Below, one piece after another: positions 26,095-34,212 of a stretch of DNA of 34,361 nucleotides. Positions within the stretch are counted from its first letter, which is position 1. Every line of letters starts with the position of its first letter. The position numbers and the translations under genes are program-made. The notes beneath the pieces were generated by a model. It ran no database searches, was not told the DNA's origin, and saw only the letters and a program-made list of their open reading frames with translations. Source of the stretch: an uncultured Actinomycetes bacterium. Its GTDB lineage: Bacteria > Actinomycetota > Acidimicrobiia > Acidimicrobiales > RAAP-2. The DNA is taken from the NCBI GenBank assembly GCA_903900235.1, contig CAIUMH010000084.1, positions 1 through 34,361 of the forward strand, in the 5' to 3' direction.

Positions 26095-27498
26095 GTGACC
26101 GCCTCTTTGGACCTCATCGCTCCCGATCTCATTGAACGAGTTCTCTCTGTTGCCGTCGAGCGAGGGGGTGACATGGCTGAGGTCTTCTGCGAGGATCGCA
26201 CCTCACGCAGCGCATCTCGAGACGATGGTCGAATCGAGGAGCTCTCCACGGGGAGCTCTCGAGGGGCGGGGATCCGGGTGGTCGTCGGCGAGACGACGGG
26301 GTTCGCCCATACGGCGGATCTCTCGGAGGCCGGGTTGCTGGCTGCAGCTCGGGCGGCATCGGCAGTGGCCCGAGAGGGCGGAGGGGGGACCCGACTGGCT
26401 CCTCTCGAAGAGCATCGTCGCCACGATGCGACAGCCCGGTACTTGCTCGATGAGATCCCGACCGTGACCAAGCTCGAGCTGCTGGCTGCTGCCGACGAGG
26501 CGGCCCGCTCGGCGGGAAGCGCGATCTCGCAGGTCACCACCGCGTTCTCCGAGGGGCGACGACGGATCTTGGTGGCCACCACCGACGGCATCTACGCCAG
26601 TGACGACCAGGTACGGACTCGATTCAACGTGATGTGCGTGGCCACGGCGGACACTGGCCTCCAGACCGGTTTTGAGTCGATGGCCCGCACAGAGGGATTC
26701 GAGATGTTCGATGATGCCGACGTGGCGGAGATGGGTCGCATCGCTGCACGTCGCGCCATGGCCAAGCTCTCCGCTCGCCCGGCACCGTCGGGGGAGGTTC
26801 CGGTGGTGCTTGCCGGTGGATCGGGTGGCGTGCTGTTCCACGAGGCCTGCGGTCACGGTCTTGAGGCCGACCACATCGTCAAGGACTCATCGGTGTACTG
26901 CGGCCAACTCGGCCGTCAGGTGGCGAGCCCGCTGGTGACACTGGTCGACGACGGCACGGTGTCGGGTGAGTGGGGCACGTCGGCTATCGATGACGAGGGT
27001 CGCCCGGCGCAGCGCAATGTTCTGATCGAAGATGGGATCCTGACCGACTACATGTGGGATTGGCTGCGAGCTCGCAAGGAGGGCCGGCCCTCGAGTGGAA
27101 ATGGCCGCCGCGAGACCTATAAGGACCTCCCCATGGTCCGCATGACCAACACCTTCCTTCTCGCCGGCCAAGAGGACCCTGACGAGATCATCGCCCAGAC
27201 CCCCGATGGTGTCTATGTGGCAAAGCTCGGAGGCGGACAGGTCAGCACGGCCACTGGTGACTTCGTCTTTGGTACGACCGAGGCCTACCTGATCGAGGGT
27301 GGCCGGATCACCGAGCCGCTGCGCGATGCCAACCTCATCGGGAATGGCCCCGAGGTGCTGCGTCGGATCGACGCGCTGGGCAATGACTTCTCCATGATGC
27401 CTGGTACCTGCGGAAAGGATGGCCAGAGCGTCCCGGTTGGCTGTGGTCAGCCGACGCTCCGAATCACCGGTGTGACCATCGGAGGGACAGCAGCATGA
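26095..27498 (+). CDS. tldD: TldD metallopeptidase
   Basis: Catalytic subunit of the TldD/TldE heterodimer that degrades unfolded or modified peptides. The 467-aa protein has the zinc motif HEACGH (H249, E250, H254), SRGAGIRVVVGETTGFAHT near the N-terminus and a C-terminal GTCGKDGQSVPVGCGQPT block. The start is the GTG at 26095, 6 bases after TACGCT. The open frame continues far upstream, but that part is antisense to dxs. The stop overlaps the tldE start (ATGA). Confidence 0.93.
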   Translation: MTASLDLIAPDLIERVLSVAVERGGDMAEVFCEDRTSRSASRDDGRIEELSTGSSRGAGIRVVVGETTGFAHTADLSEAGLLAAARAASAVAREGGGGTRLAPLEEHRRHDATARYLLDEIPTVTKLELLAAADEAARSAGSAISQVTTAFSEGRRRILVATTDGIYASDDQVRTRFNVMCVATADTGLQTGFESMARTEGFEMFDDADVAEMGRIAARRAMAKLSARPAPSGEVPVVLAGGSGGVLFHEACGHGLEADHIVKDSSVYCGQLGRQVASPLVTLVDDGTVSGEWGTSAIDDEGRPAQRNVLIEDGILTDYMWDWLRARKEGRPSSGNGRRETYKDLPMVRMTNTFLLAGQEDPDEIIAQTPDGVYVAKLGGGQVSTATGDFVFGTTEAYLIEGGRITEPLRDANLIGNGPEVLRRIDALGNDFSMMPGTCGKDGQSVPVGCGQPTLRITGVTIGGTAA

Positions 27499-28853
27499 GT
27501 GACGAACTGCTCGACATCGCCGATCGGTTGGTGGCGCAGGGCTCGGGAACCGAGCAGATCGAGGCCTATGTGGCCCGAGGGACCGACACCGAGATCCGAA
27601 TCTACGACGGTGAGATCGAGAGCCTCTCGACTGCGACGTCGGCGGGCATCGGGATTCGAGTCCTCTTGCCCGGACCTGACGGATCGCGGGTGGGGGTCGC
27701 CTACGCCGGATCGCTCGATCCGGGTGCCGTGGCAGCGGCGCTCACCTCGGCTCGAGAGAACGCCACCTTTGCGTCACCTGACCCGATGATGGTGCTGGCT
27801 GCACCCGATGGGATAACCCCAGCGAAGGTGGATCTGGTCGATCCGACAGCTCACCTGGTGTCAATCGACGACAAGATCGCCCTCGCCAAGGCGGTCGAGG
27901 CGGCGGCCAAGGCCGGCGACCCACGGATCCGATCGGTCGACAGCGCCGACTACGGCGACAGTCGCTCGGAGATGGCGCTCGTCTCGACGACGGGGATTCG
28001 GGCTACGTCGGAACGAACCAGCGCCTTTGTCTCGGCGGCCACCCTGGCGGGCGCCGCCGATGAGACACAGACCGGATCAGGCTTCTCGATCGGACGAGGA
28101 CCAGGTGACCTTGATCCAGAGGCTGCGGCGCGAGATGCCGTGGAGCGCTCTGTTCGCATGCTGGGGGCGACCAAGGGCGCCTCGATGCGCACCACGGTGG
28201 TCTTCGATCCTCGAGTCACCTCAACCATCCTTGGAGTTCTCAGCGGGGCGCTCAGCGGAGATGCGGTGGTTCGAGGGAGGTCCTTCTTCGAAGGGCATCT
28301 CGGGGAGAGCGTGGCGGTTCCTGGGTTCACGCTCGTCGATGACCCAACCGACCTGCGTGCGTATGGAGCTTCGGCGCTCGACGGAGAGGGCCTGGCGTGT
28401 CGCCGAAATGTCCTGATTGATGACGGCATCTTGAGCATGTTCGTCTACGACACGGTGTCGGCTCGACGGGCCGGTGCCGCGGCGACAGGTTCGGCGTCGC
28501 GCGGCGGCATCGCCGGGAGTCCAGGGGCGGGCTGCCGGGCGCTGGTGCTGCACTCGGGTGACCTCAGCGCCGACGAACTGCTGGCCTCTGTGGGCGAAGG
28601 CCTCTACGTCCAGTCCATCACGGGCGTCCATTCCGGGGTGAGCACCGTGAGCGGTGACTTCTCGGTGGGAGCAGAGGGCCTGATGATCAGGGATGGTCGG
28701 CTGGCCGAGCCGATCAGGGAGGTCACGGTGGCCTCGTCCTTCCAGCGGATGCTTCAGAACATCATCGGGATCGGCGCCGACCTCACCTGGCTGCCTGGCA
28801 TCTCTGCCGGACAGACTCTGGCGATCGGTGACGTGCAGATCTCCGGGACCTGA
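27495..28853 (+). CDS. tldE: TldE/PmbA, partner of TldD
   Basis: Non-catalytic partner that forms the proteolytic chamber with TldD. The 452-aa protein lacks an HExxxH motif, as expected, and shares the TldD fold: AYVARGTDTEIRIYDGEIESLS, GIGIRVL, and a C-terminal GVSTVSGDFSVGAEGLMI stretch. Translationally coupled to tldD. No modified-peptide cluster is visible nearby, so a general peptide-turnover role is likely. It ends directly against convergent fmdB. Confidence 0.92.
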   Translation: MSDELLDIADRLVAQGSGTEQIEAYVARGTDTEIRIYDGEIESLSTATSAGIGIRVLLPGPDGSRVGVAYAGSLDPGAVAAALTSARENATFASPDPMMVLAAPDGITPAKVDLVDPTAHLVSIDDKIALAKAVEAAAKAGDPRIRSVDSADYGDSRSEMALVSTTGIRATSERTSAFVSAATLAGAADETQTGSGFSIGRGPGDLDPEAAARDAVERSVRMLGATKGASMRTTVVFDPRVTSTILGVLSGALSGDAVVRGRSFFEGHLGESVAVPGFTLVDDPTDLRAYGASALDGEGLACRRNVLIDDGILSMFVYDTVSARRAGAAATGSASRGGIAGSPGAGCRALVLHSGDLSADELLASVGEGLYVQSITGVHSGVSTVSGDFSVGAEGLMIRDGRLAEPIREVTVASSFQRMLQNIIGIGADLTWLPGISAGQTLAIGDVQISGT

Positions 28854-29195
28854 TCAGTCCTTCTTCGCCGCCGGCTTCTTCGCCGCTGGCTTGTCCTTCT
28901 TCGCTGGTGCCGCGTCACTGGTGCTGGCCGGCGTCGGGCTGGGAGTCGCCTCAGCGGCCGGGGCCGGGGTTGGGGTCGTCGAATCAGTTCCCGTGGGCGG
29001 GGTGGTCGATGTGCTGGCGCCACGACTGTCGTTCTTGTAGAAGCCGCTGCCCTTGAAGACAATGCCGACCGACCCGAATACCTTTCGCAGTTTCCCCTTG
29101 CACTCTGGGCACTTGGTCAGGGCGTCATCAGAGAAGGACTGGACGATCTCGAACTGGTGTCCGCACTTCGTGCAGGCGTACTCGTAGGTGGGCAT
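28854..29195 (-). CDS. FmdB family zinc ribbon protein with low-complexity tail
   Basis: Small putative regulatory protein. Residues 1-40 form the FmdB zinc ribbon with C8, C11, C29 and C32; MPTYEYACTKCGHQFE is the family signature. From about residue 58 the 113-aa protein becomes a Thr/Pro/Ala-rich linker ending in Lys-Pro-Ala repeats (AAKKPAAKKD). This tail recalls the KAPAKK repeats of the protein at the window end and may bind nucleic acid (inference). GGAGGAG lies just before the ATG. Confidence 0.9.
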   Translation of the reverse strand: MPTYEYACTKCGHQFEIVQSFSDDALTKCPECKGKLRKVFGSVGIVFKGSGFYKNDSRGASTSTTPPTGTDSTTPTPAPAAEATPSPTPASTSDAAPAKKDKPAAKKPAAKKD

Positions 29196-29219
29196 GACGC
29201 TCCTCCAGGGCAGGGTGCG

Positions 29220-29246
29220 TTGGCAGTCGTCTCAGGTGACTGCCAA
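29220..29246 (+). promoter_or_regulatory. Inverted repeat upstream of fmdB
   Basis: TTGGCAGTC (29220-29228) and GACTGCCAA (29238-29246) are perfect 9-bp arms with a 9-base centre, 24 bp before fmdB and about 150 bp before pafBC. It is not followed by a U-tract on either strand, so a protein-binding operator is more likely than a terminator. Confidence 0.6.
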
Positions 29247-29383
29247 TTCTAGTCGTCAGGACTCGGTGCGATGTCCGTCTCCTGACGGGGTCGCCGATGA
29301 CCGTCCGCAGTGGGCCGGGCCGACCAAGTCCCGTCGGCTGATGGCCGAGCGCAATAGTTGGAGCCGAGGACATCTCCACCACC

Positions 29384-29389
29384 TATCCT
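29384..29389 (+). promoter_or_regulatory. -10 box of pafBC, leaderless-type
   Basis: TATCCT lies 6 bases before the ATG at 29396 with no ribosome site, the clearest leaderless arrangement in the window. Confidence 0.55.
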
Positions 29390-29395
29390 CACACT

Positions 29396-31336
29396 ATGGC
29401 AGCGACTGACAACACCATCGAGCGGCTCATGGATCTCACCGTGACCTTGCTCAACGCCTCACAAGGCCTCACCATGGCCCAGATCGTCAGCGAGCTGCCG
29501 AACTACCCGAACTCGTCGGAGACGGCGTCCCGGCAGCAGTTCGAGCGCGACAAGGTTCTCTTGCGCAAGCGAGGCGTCGAGGTCGAGGTCATCGAGACCG
29601 GAGCGGCCAATGACTATCGCTATCGAATCGACCCGGCCACGTACTATCTGCCCGATCTCAACCTTTCCTCGCAGGAGGTGGCGGCACTCGATCTGGCGCT
29701 GGCGGCAGTGGGGATCAACGGAGTGACCGAGGTCGACGGCCTCGCCAAGATCGGGCTGGGTAACGTCTCGTCAGCCTCGCCCATCGTGGACGTCGATATC
29801 TCCCCGTACAGCCCGGTGCTCTACCAAGCCATCTCGATGCAGGCCGAGGTCCGGTTTGACTATTCGGGGGTCAAGCGGCGGCTCAGTCCGGTCTCGTTGC
29901 GCTTCGCCCTTGGACACTGGTACCTCGAGGCCTATGACACGGCCGACAGCATCTCGAAGAACTTCCGTGTTGATCGGATCGAAACAGAGCCGAAGCTCGG
30001 GACGCGTGGCAGCGGCATCGTTCCTGATGGGGCGAGAGACAGCGGCCGGATCCTGAGCGTCCCGAGTGCGGTGGAGGTAGGCGAGGCCACCGAGATGCTG
30101 GTCCTTGAGGCCGACGCCCGGGCAACATGGCGCCTCGAGCGATCGCTCGGTGCCAACTTCGTGACGACTCGCAATGCTGATGGATCGAGCATCTTCACCA
30201 TTCCGATCCGCTCGTGGAAGCAGGCCCGCTCCTGGGTGATCGGCTTGCTTGACTCAGTGGTGGTGCAGTCACCGGAGGCGGCACGCTCTTCGATGGTGGC
30301 ATGGTTGACCTCGGTGGCTACGCAACCAGCCGCCGCCCCAGTTTCGATCAGCAATCCGGCGAACCTTGGGCCGGCGACCAGCCCGATCGACGCCGCTGGC
30401 ATCAGCATGACGCCGACGGAACGTCGACTCCAGCGCCTCTTCGCCATGCTCGAGTGGTTGGCGGAGATGGGGACAGTGGAGACCATCGAGGTCGCCAAGC
30501 GGTTCAACATGACGGTTGACGAGGTGGTTGCCGAGCTTGAGCTGGCGGCCTGCTGTGGTCGTCCTCCCTACTCACCGGGCGAGTTGATGGACATCATCGT
30601 GGACGCCGATACGGTCACCGCCCGCTTGCCAGACCTCGAGCGCGCCCGGCAGCTTTCAGCTTCGGACGCCATTGTGCTGGTGGCTGCCTCAAAGATGCTG
30701 CTCGAAGTGTCCGGGGGCGGTTCTGGCGGCCCGCTGGCCTCGGCGGTGGCGAAGCTTGAGGCGGCACTCGCTGCGGCGAAGTCAGTGGTGATCGAGATCC
30801 CGCATCCCGAGCACCTCGATGAGTTGGCCCGAGCGTGCAGTGAGGCGCGTGAGCTCGAGGTGGTGTACGTGGCTGACTCGACCGGCATCGAGTCGACGCG
30901 GGTGATTGATCCGATCAAGTGCGAGGTGCGAGAGGGTCAGTGGTACGTGTGGGCGTGGTGCTGCGAGCGCAGCGACTTCCGGATCTTTCACGCCGACCGC
31001 TTTCGGTCAGCGACTGACGTCGGTCCACGACGGGACGGCTTCGATGTATCGGATGCTGATGGCATCGACCTCATCAGCTCAGACGATGCGGAGACCGCAT
31101 TGGTGGTTCTCGGTCCTGATGCTCGTTGGGTCGCCGACTCAGTTCCGATCACTGGTCGACACGTCGAGGACGATGGTCGCATCGTGGTTTCACTGTCGGT
31201 ACTCAGCACGCTCTGGTTCGGGCGCCTGCTCCTCCAGGCTGGTCCCGATGCCACTGTGCTGAGTCCTGTTGACCTTGTGGACTGCGGGCGCGAAACCGCT
31301 CGGCGCGTCCTTCGGAGGTATGAGCCGACCGTGTGA
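29396..31336 (+). CDS. pafBC: Fused PafB-PafC WYL-domain transcription activator
   Basis: Actinobacterial PafB and PafC form the activator of the LexA-independent DNA-damage response; here both halves are one 646-aa chain. Half one: N-terminal winged HTH (about 1-80), WYL domain (about 147-195, HWYLEAY at 174-180) and a C-terminal extension. A Pro/Ala-rich linker follows (about 305-340). Half two: a second HTH-like region (340-410) and a second WYL domain (485-537, QWYVWAW at 515-521). Fused versions are known in some actinobacteria such as Arthrobacter, so this is a known architecture. The usual proteasome/pup neighbours are absent. The relaxase gene starts 17 bp downstream on the same strand. 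Confidence 0.9.
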   Translation: MAATDNTIERLMDLTVTLLNASQGLTMAQIVSELPNYPNSSETASRQQFERDKVLLRKRGVEVEVIETGAANDYRYRIDPATYYLPDLNLSSQEVAALDLALAAVGINGVTEVDGLAKIGLGNVSSASPIVDVDISPYSPVLYQAISMQAEVRFDYSGVKRRLSPVSLRFALGHWYLEAYDTADSISKNFRVDRIETEPKLGTRGSGIVPDGARDSGRILSVPSAVEVGEATEMLVLEADARATWRLERSLGANFVTTRNADGSSIFTIPIRSWKQARSWVIGLLDSVVVQSPEAARSSMVAWLTSVATQPAAAPVSISNPANLGPATSPIDAAGISMTPTERRLQRLFAMLEWLAEMGTVETIEVAKRFNMTVDEVVAELELAACCGRPPYSPGELMDIIVDADTVTARLPDLERARQLSASDAIVLVAASKMLLEVSGGGSGGPLASAVAKLEAALAAAKSVVIEIPHPEHLDELARACSEARELEVVYVADSTGIESTRVIDPIKCEVREGQWYVWAWCCERSDFRIFHADRFRSATDVGPRRDGFDVSDADGIDLISSDDAETALVVLGPDARWVADSVPITGRHVEDDGRIVVSLSVLSTLWFGRLLLQAGPDATVLSPVDLVDCGRETARRVLRRYEPTV

Positions 31337-31353
31337 GCCATGAGGCTCATGGC

Positions 31354-32523
31354 ATGCTCACGATCAATTCGCTGAGCGACAGCTCAGGGAGCTACCTGCT
31401 CAGCGATCCTGCTCGGGAGGTAGGGGACCTCTTCGGCGGACCGCAGCCCGGACGATGGGTTGGGAGATCGGCGCAGCATCACGGGCTCGTCGGGGACGTG
31501 GAGCCCAAGGCGCTCTCGCTTATCTTGTCCGGGCGGATCCCCGGCGGCACGCTCGAGCCAGGGGCTCACCAGCGTCGTAGCGCGTATGACCTGGTGTTTG
31601 CCGCACCGAAGCCCGTCAGTGTGCTCATGGCCTCCCCCAGCGAAGCTGTCGCTCGGCAGGTCGTTTTGGGTCATGAGGTGGCAGTCGAGGCCGCGATGGA
31701 CTACGTCGAAGACCGATCGGCCGGGATCCGGCGAGCGTCGGAGCGAGGGGAGCGGACCTGGCTGCACGTCAATGGTGTCGTCGCGGCGCGGTTCACCCAC
31801 GGGACAAGTCGCTCTGGTGACCCCCATCTCCACAGCCATGTTCTTCTCGCCAATCGCGCTCGAGGCGAGGACGGCCGCTTCGGTGCACTCGACGGCTTGG
31901 CGCTGCGTGCTCACGCCAGAGCGGCAGACGCCATCTATCTGAGTGCGCTGCGATCGGAGATGTCGAGACGGCTTGAGGTGGTGTTCCAGCGGGGGAGCGA
32001 TGGAGTGATCCGCATCATGGGGGTCAGCGATGCGGACTGCATCGCCTTCAGCGGTCGATCAGAGGAGGTTCGCAGGGGGGTGATTGGCCGGCCACTGAAG
32101 ACCAGTCGATCCCGAAGCGAGGCTCTCGGGATCTGGGAGGAACGGAAACGGAGGGCACCGTTGCTCGAGGATGCACCACGCTTCGATCGCTCGGCTCGTC
32201 ATGTCGATGAGCATCGGGCGGGAGCATTGCTCTACGGTCGCCCGCTCCTGGCCCGCCATGTCGTCGAATCGGTCGCCATGGCAGCGACCGCCGGCATCTC
32301 GGCTGAGGCGATTGCCACGGTGCTGGCGCAGTCGGGTTCAGCACTGGGCCGGGGGATCGCTGAGGTCGAGCTCTCATCGAACGTGGTTCCCACGTGGCGA
32401 GCACTCAAGGAACTCGGGCCGAGGCCCACCGATCGAACCCAATTAACGGAGTGGTTCGAGGAGGCAGGCCGCTATCGGGACCTCACGAGTCGATATCGGT
32501 CGCCTATCGCTCGAGGCCGTTGA
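31354..32523 (+). CDS. TrwC/MobF-type relaxase domain protein, no helicase
   Basis: Relaxases of this family nick one strand at an origin of transfer and stay attached through a tyrosine. The 389-aa form begins at the ATG at 31354 (MLTINSL), with GAGG 8 bases upstream; the in-frame ATG at 31333 adds 7 residues. The metal site H158-L-H160-S-H162 lies in FTHGTSRSGDPHLHSHVLLAN, and YDLVFAAPKPVSVL (78-91) is the other family block. Only one tyrosine (Y14) is near the N-terminus, where TrwC has a cluster, so it is the candidate nucleophile. MobF relaxases usually continue into a helicase of several hundred residues; none is present. It is close behind pafBC and overlaps convergent coupling-protein DNA by 20 bp. 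Confidence 0.85.
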   Translation: MLTINSLSDSSGSYLLSDPAREVGDLFGGPQPGRWVGRSAQHHGLVGDVEPKALSLILSGRIPGGTLEPGAHQRRSAYDLVFAAPKPVSVLMASPSEAVARQVVLGHEVAVEAAMDYVEDRSAGIRRASERGERTWLHVNGVVAARFTHGTSRSGDPHLHSHVLLANRARGEDGRFGALDGLALRAHARAADAIYLSALRSEMSRRLEVVFQRGSDGVIRIMGVSDADCIAFSGRSEEVRRGVIGRPLKTSRSRSEALGIWEERKRRAPLLEDAPRFDRSARHVDEHRAGALLYGRPLLARHVVESVAMAATAGISAEAIATVLAQSGSALGRGIAEVELSSNVVPTWRALKELGPRPTDRTQLTEWFEEAGRYRDLTSRYRSPIARGR

Positions 32524-33856
32524 GTCCTCGAGGAGGAAGCCTTCTGGTCCTCGAGGCCCAAGGTTCGTCTCGGTGGGCGACCGTCAGTGGAATCCATCCG
32601 ACGCTGTTGGTGGCGTCGAGAAGCAGACCGTGATCAGGTCGTCCCCGAGCTACGGCATCGATTGGCAGGACTGGCTCGTCGGTAGTGCTCCAGGTCTCGG
32701 TGAGGGTCGTACCGCCTCGCCGGCCCCGGGCAGTAGATCTCGATGATCGAGCGACGCGTGACTGACCAGCGAGGTCGTGAAAGGCGCGCAGGGTCGTGCG
32801 ATCGGCGACGCCGCCTAGGAGCAGAGTGGTGGAGAACAATGAGAGGAACCCATCGGCCTCAGGTCCCCATCGGACTCGGGCCTGTGAGAGGTCCTGGAGG
32901 CATCCGATGGTGAGGAGACCCTGGCCGCCTCCCTCGCTGACGATCTGTGCCAGATCAGGCAGAGGGGCGATATTGGCGAGTTCATCGAGCGCGAGGAGGA
33001 CCGGCCGATCGAGATCGGCGCGTCGGTAGGCGGCGGTGCGAACTTCAGAGAGGAGGCCGACGACGAGTGGGGCAGCGAGTTCTTGGCTTCGACCCGAGGC
33101 ACAGATGTACAGCGTGTGCTGGCCGTCGACGAAGGCCGCGGCATCGAGCCCGTCTCGCTCGGTGGTGGCCAAGGCACCGAGGGATCTGTAGGCCCCGAGG
33201 ACCCCTGACGTGGAGGACCAGATTGCCGACTGCTCCCGGCTGTCGGTAGCGAGAATCCCGGTGAGGAGCGCAGTCGCAGGGTGCTCGGTTCCGATGTGAT
33301 CTTCGAGGATCTCCAAGGCTTCGTTGCCGCTATGGCGGTCCACCCACCTGAGCACTGACGAGAGTGAGAGGTCGCCGCTCCTTCCGGCGTACAGCAGGGT
33401 CGAGAGCAGCGCAGCGCTGCGTTCGGTCCAGTGGTCGACCACAGGGCCAGCACCACCGGCTCTCCGTCGAGATGACGCCACCATCGCCGTGGCGATATCG
33501 ATGGCACCATCCCATGTCGCAGCAGCACCGAGCGGGGACCAGCCGATCGACATCACCCCCTGCGGCGGGGTTGAGTCCCCGAGGGGGTCGAAGAGCAACG
33601 TATGACCGTGTTCGCCGCGTGCTGCCGCGGTGGCCGTAATGACATCTTGCTTCGTCGAGGTCAACACCACGGCACCCGGTGCGCTGAGCACGTTGGGGAT
33701 GATCACGCTGCTGGTCTTCCCCGATCGGGTGGGTCCTAGGACGAGTGTGCTGCGTTGATTCCCCGACCAGATCCAGCCCTCGGCGTCGCGCCCGAGCAGT
33801 ATTCCTGCATGATCGTGTCGAGCTCGGTCGTCGGTGGTGGTCGACGTCTTCATCAC
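32504..33856 (-). CDS. VirD4/TraG-type coupling ATPase, soluble form
   Basis: Coupling proteins carry relaxase-DNA complexes to a type IV secretion channel. The 450-aa protein has Walker A GPTRSGKTS (41-49), a STKQD block near 67, and Walker B PVLLALDELANIAPLP with D291/E292. It lacks the N-terminal membrane helices of VirD4, so it is either a soluble form or relies on a partner for membrane attachment. Start is GTG at 33856 or the ATG immediately after. It faces the relaxase gene tail-to-tail with a 20-bp overlap. No other secretion genes are visible, so the partner channel is unknown. Confidence 0.85.
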   Translation of the reverse strand: MMKTSTTTDDRARHDHAGILLGRDAEGWIWSGNQRSTLVLGPTRSGKTSSVIIPNVLSAPGAVVLTSTKQDVITATAAARGEHGHTLLFDPLGDSTPPQGVMSIGWSPLGAAATWDGAIDIATAMVASSRRRAGGAGPVVDHWTERSAALLSTLLYAGRSGDLSLSSVLRWVDRHSGNEALEILEDHIGTEHPATALLTGILATDSREQSAIWSSTSGVLGAYRSLGALATTERDGLDAAAFVDGQHTLYICASGRSQELAAPLVVGLLSEVRTAAYRRADLDRPVLLALDELANIAPLPDLAQIVSEGGGQGLLTIGCLQDLSQARVRWGPEADGFLSLFSTTLLLGGVADRTTLRAFHDLAGQSRVARSSRSTARGRRGGTTLTETWSTTDEPVLPIDAVARGRPDHGLLLDATNSVGWIPLTVAHRDEPWASRTRRLPPRGLNGLER

Positions 33857-34212
33857 TAGTCCAACGGTCGCAACGCCGAGATGCTTGACCCGGCATCGGG
33901 GATGAAGTCAACTATGGACAGTCAACAGCATGAGGTGATGTCGATGAGTGGTGTGAGTGCTGCGTTCAGCGGGAAGTCGGACGGTCGGATCAACGCCGTC
34001 GCTGACCGTGTCGCAGTACGGCGCATCAGCACCGGAGCATCCTGCTTGAGGCTGTGTGCCACCTTGACATCGATCGACAGCCGAGAGGCTGACGGTCGCG
34101 GCGGGTGGGTTCACTCAACTACCTCCGTTGCACGTCGAAGCAGCCGGTTTGTCCGGACTCTGCATCGGTCAGTGACGGCTGCGTAGCAACGGAAACCCAA
34201 GGAGGTACTCCC
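33857..34212. other. 356-bp gene-poor gap with a short direct repeat
   Basis: Open frames on both strands here (plus 33881-34186; minus 33908-34114) have no recognisable domain or convincing start, and I do not call them genes. AGTCAAC occurs twice, at 33906-33912 and 33920-33926, 14 bases apart; read on the other strand each gives TTGACT, like a -35 facing the coupling-protein gene. A 5-bp hairpin CAGCC/GGCTG lies near 34078-34091. A TTGACA is at 34064-34069 with no matching -10. The gap ends with the AAGGAGGT of the next gene. Confidence 0.6.

Noticed and set aside
29220-29246. RecA-NDp (PafBC-dependent) promoter element
   Set aside because: The arm differs at two positions from the consensus I recall and lacks the TANNNT eight bases downstream on either strand.
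33881-34186. 101-codon frame in the gap before the repeat gene, and a 68-codon frame on the other strand
   Set aside because: No domain, no ribosome site and atypical composition for this genome's proteins.
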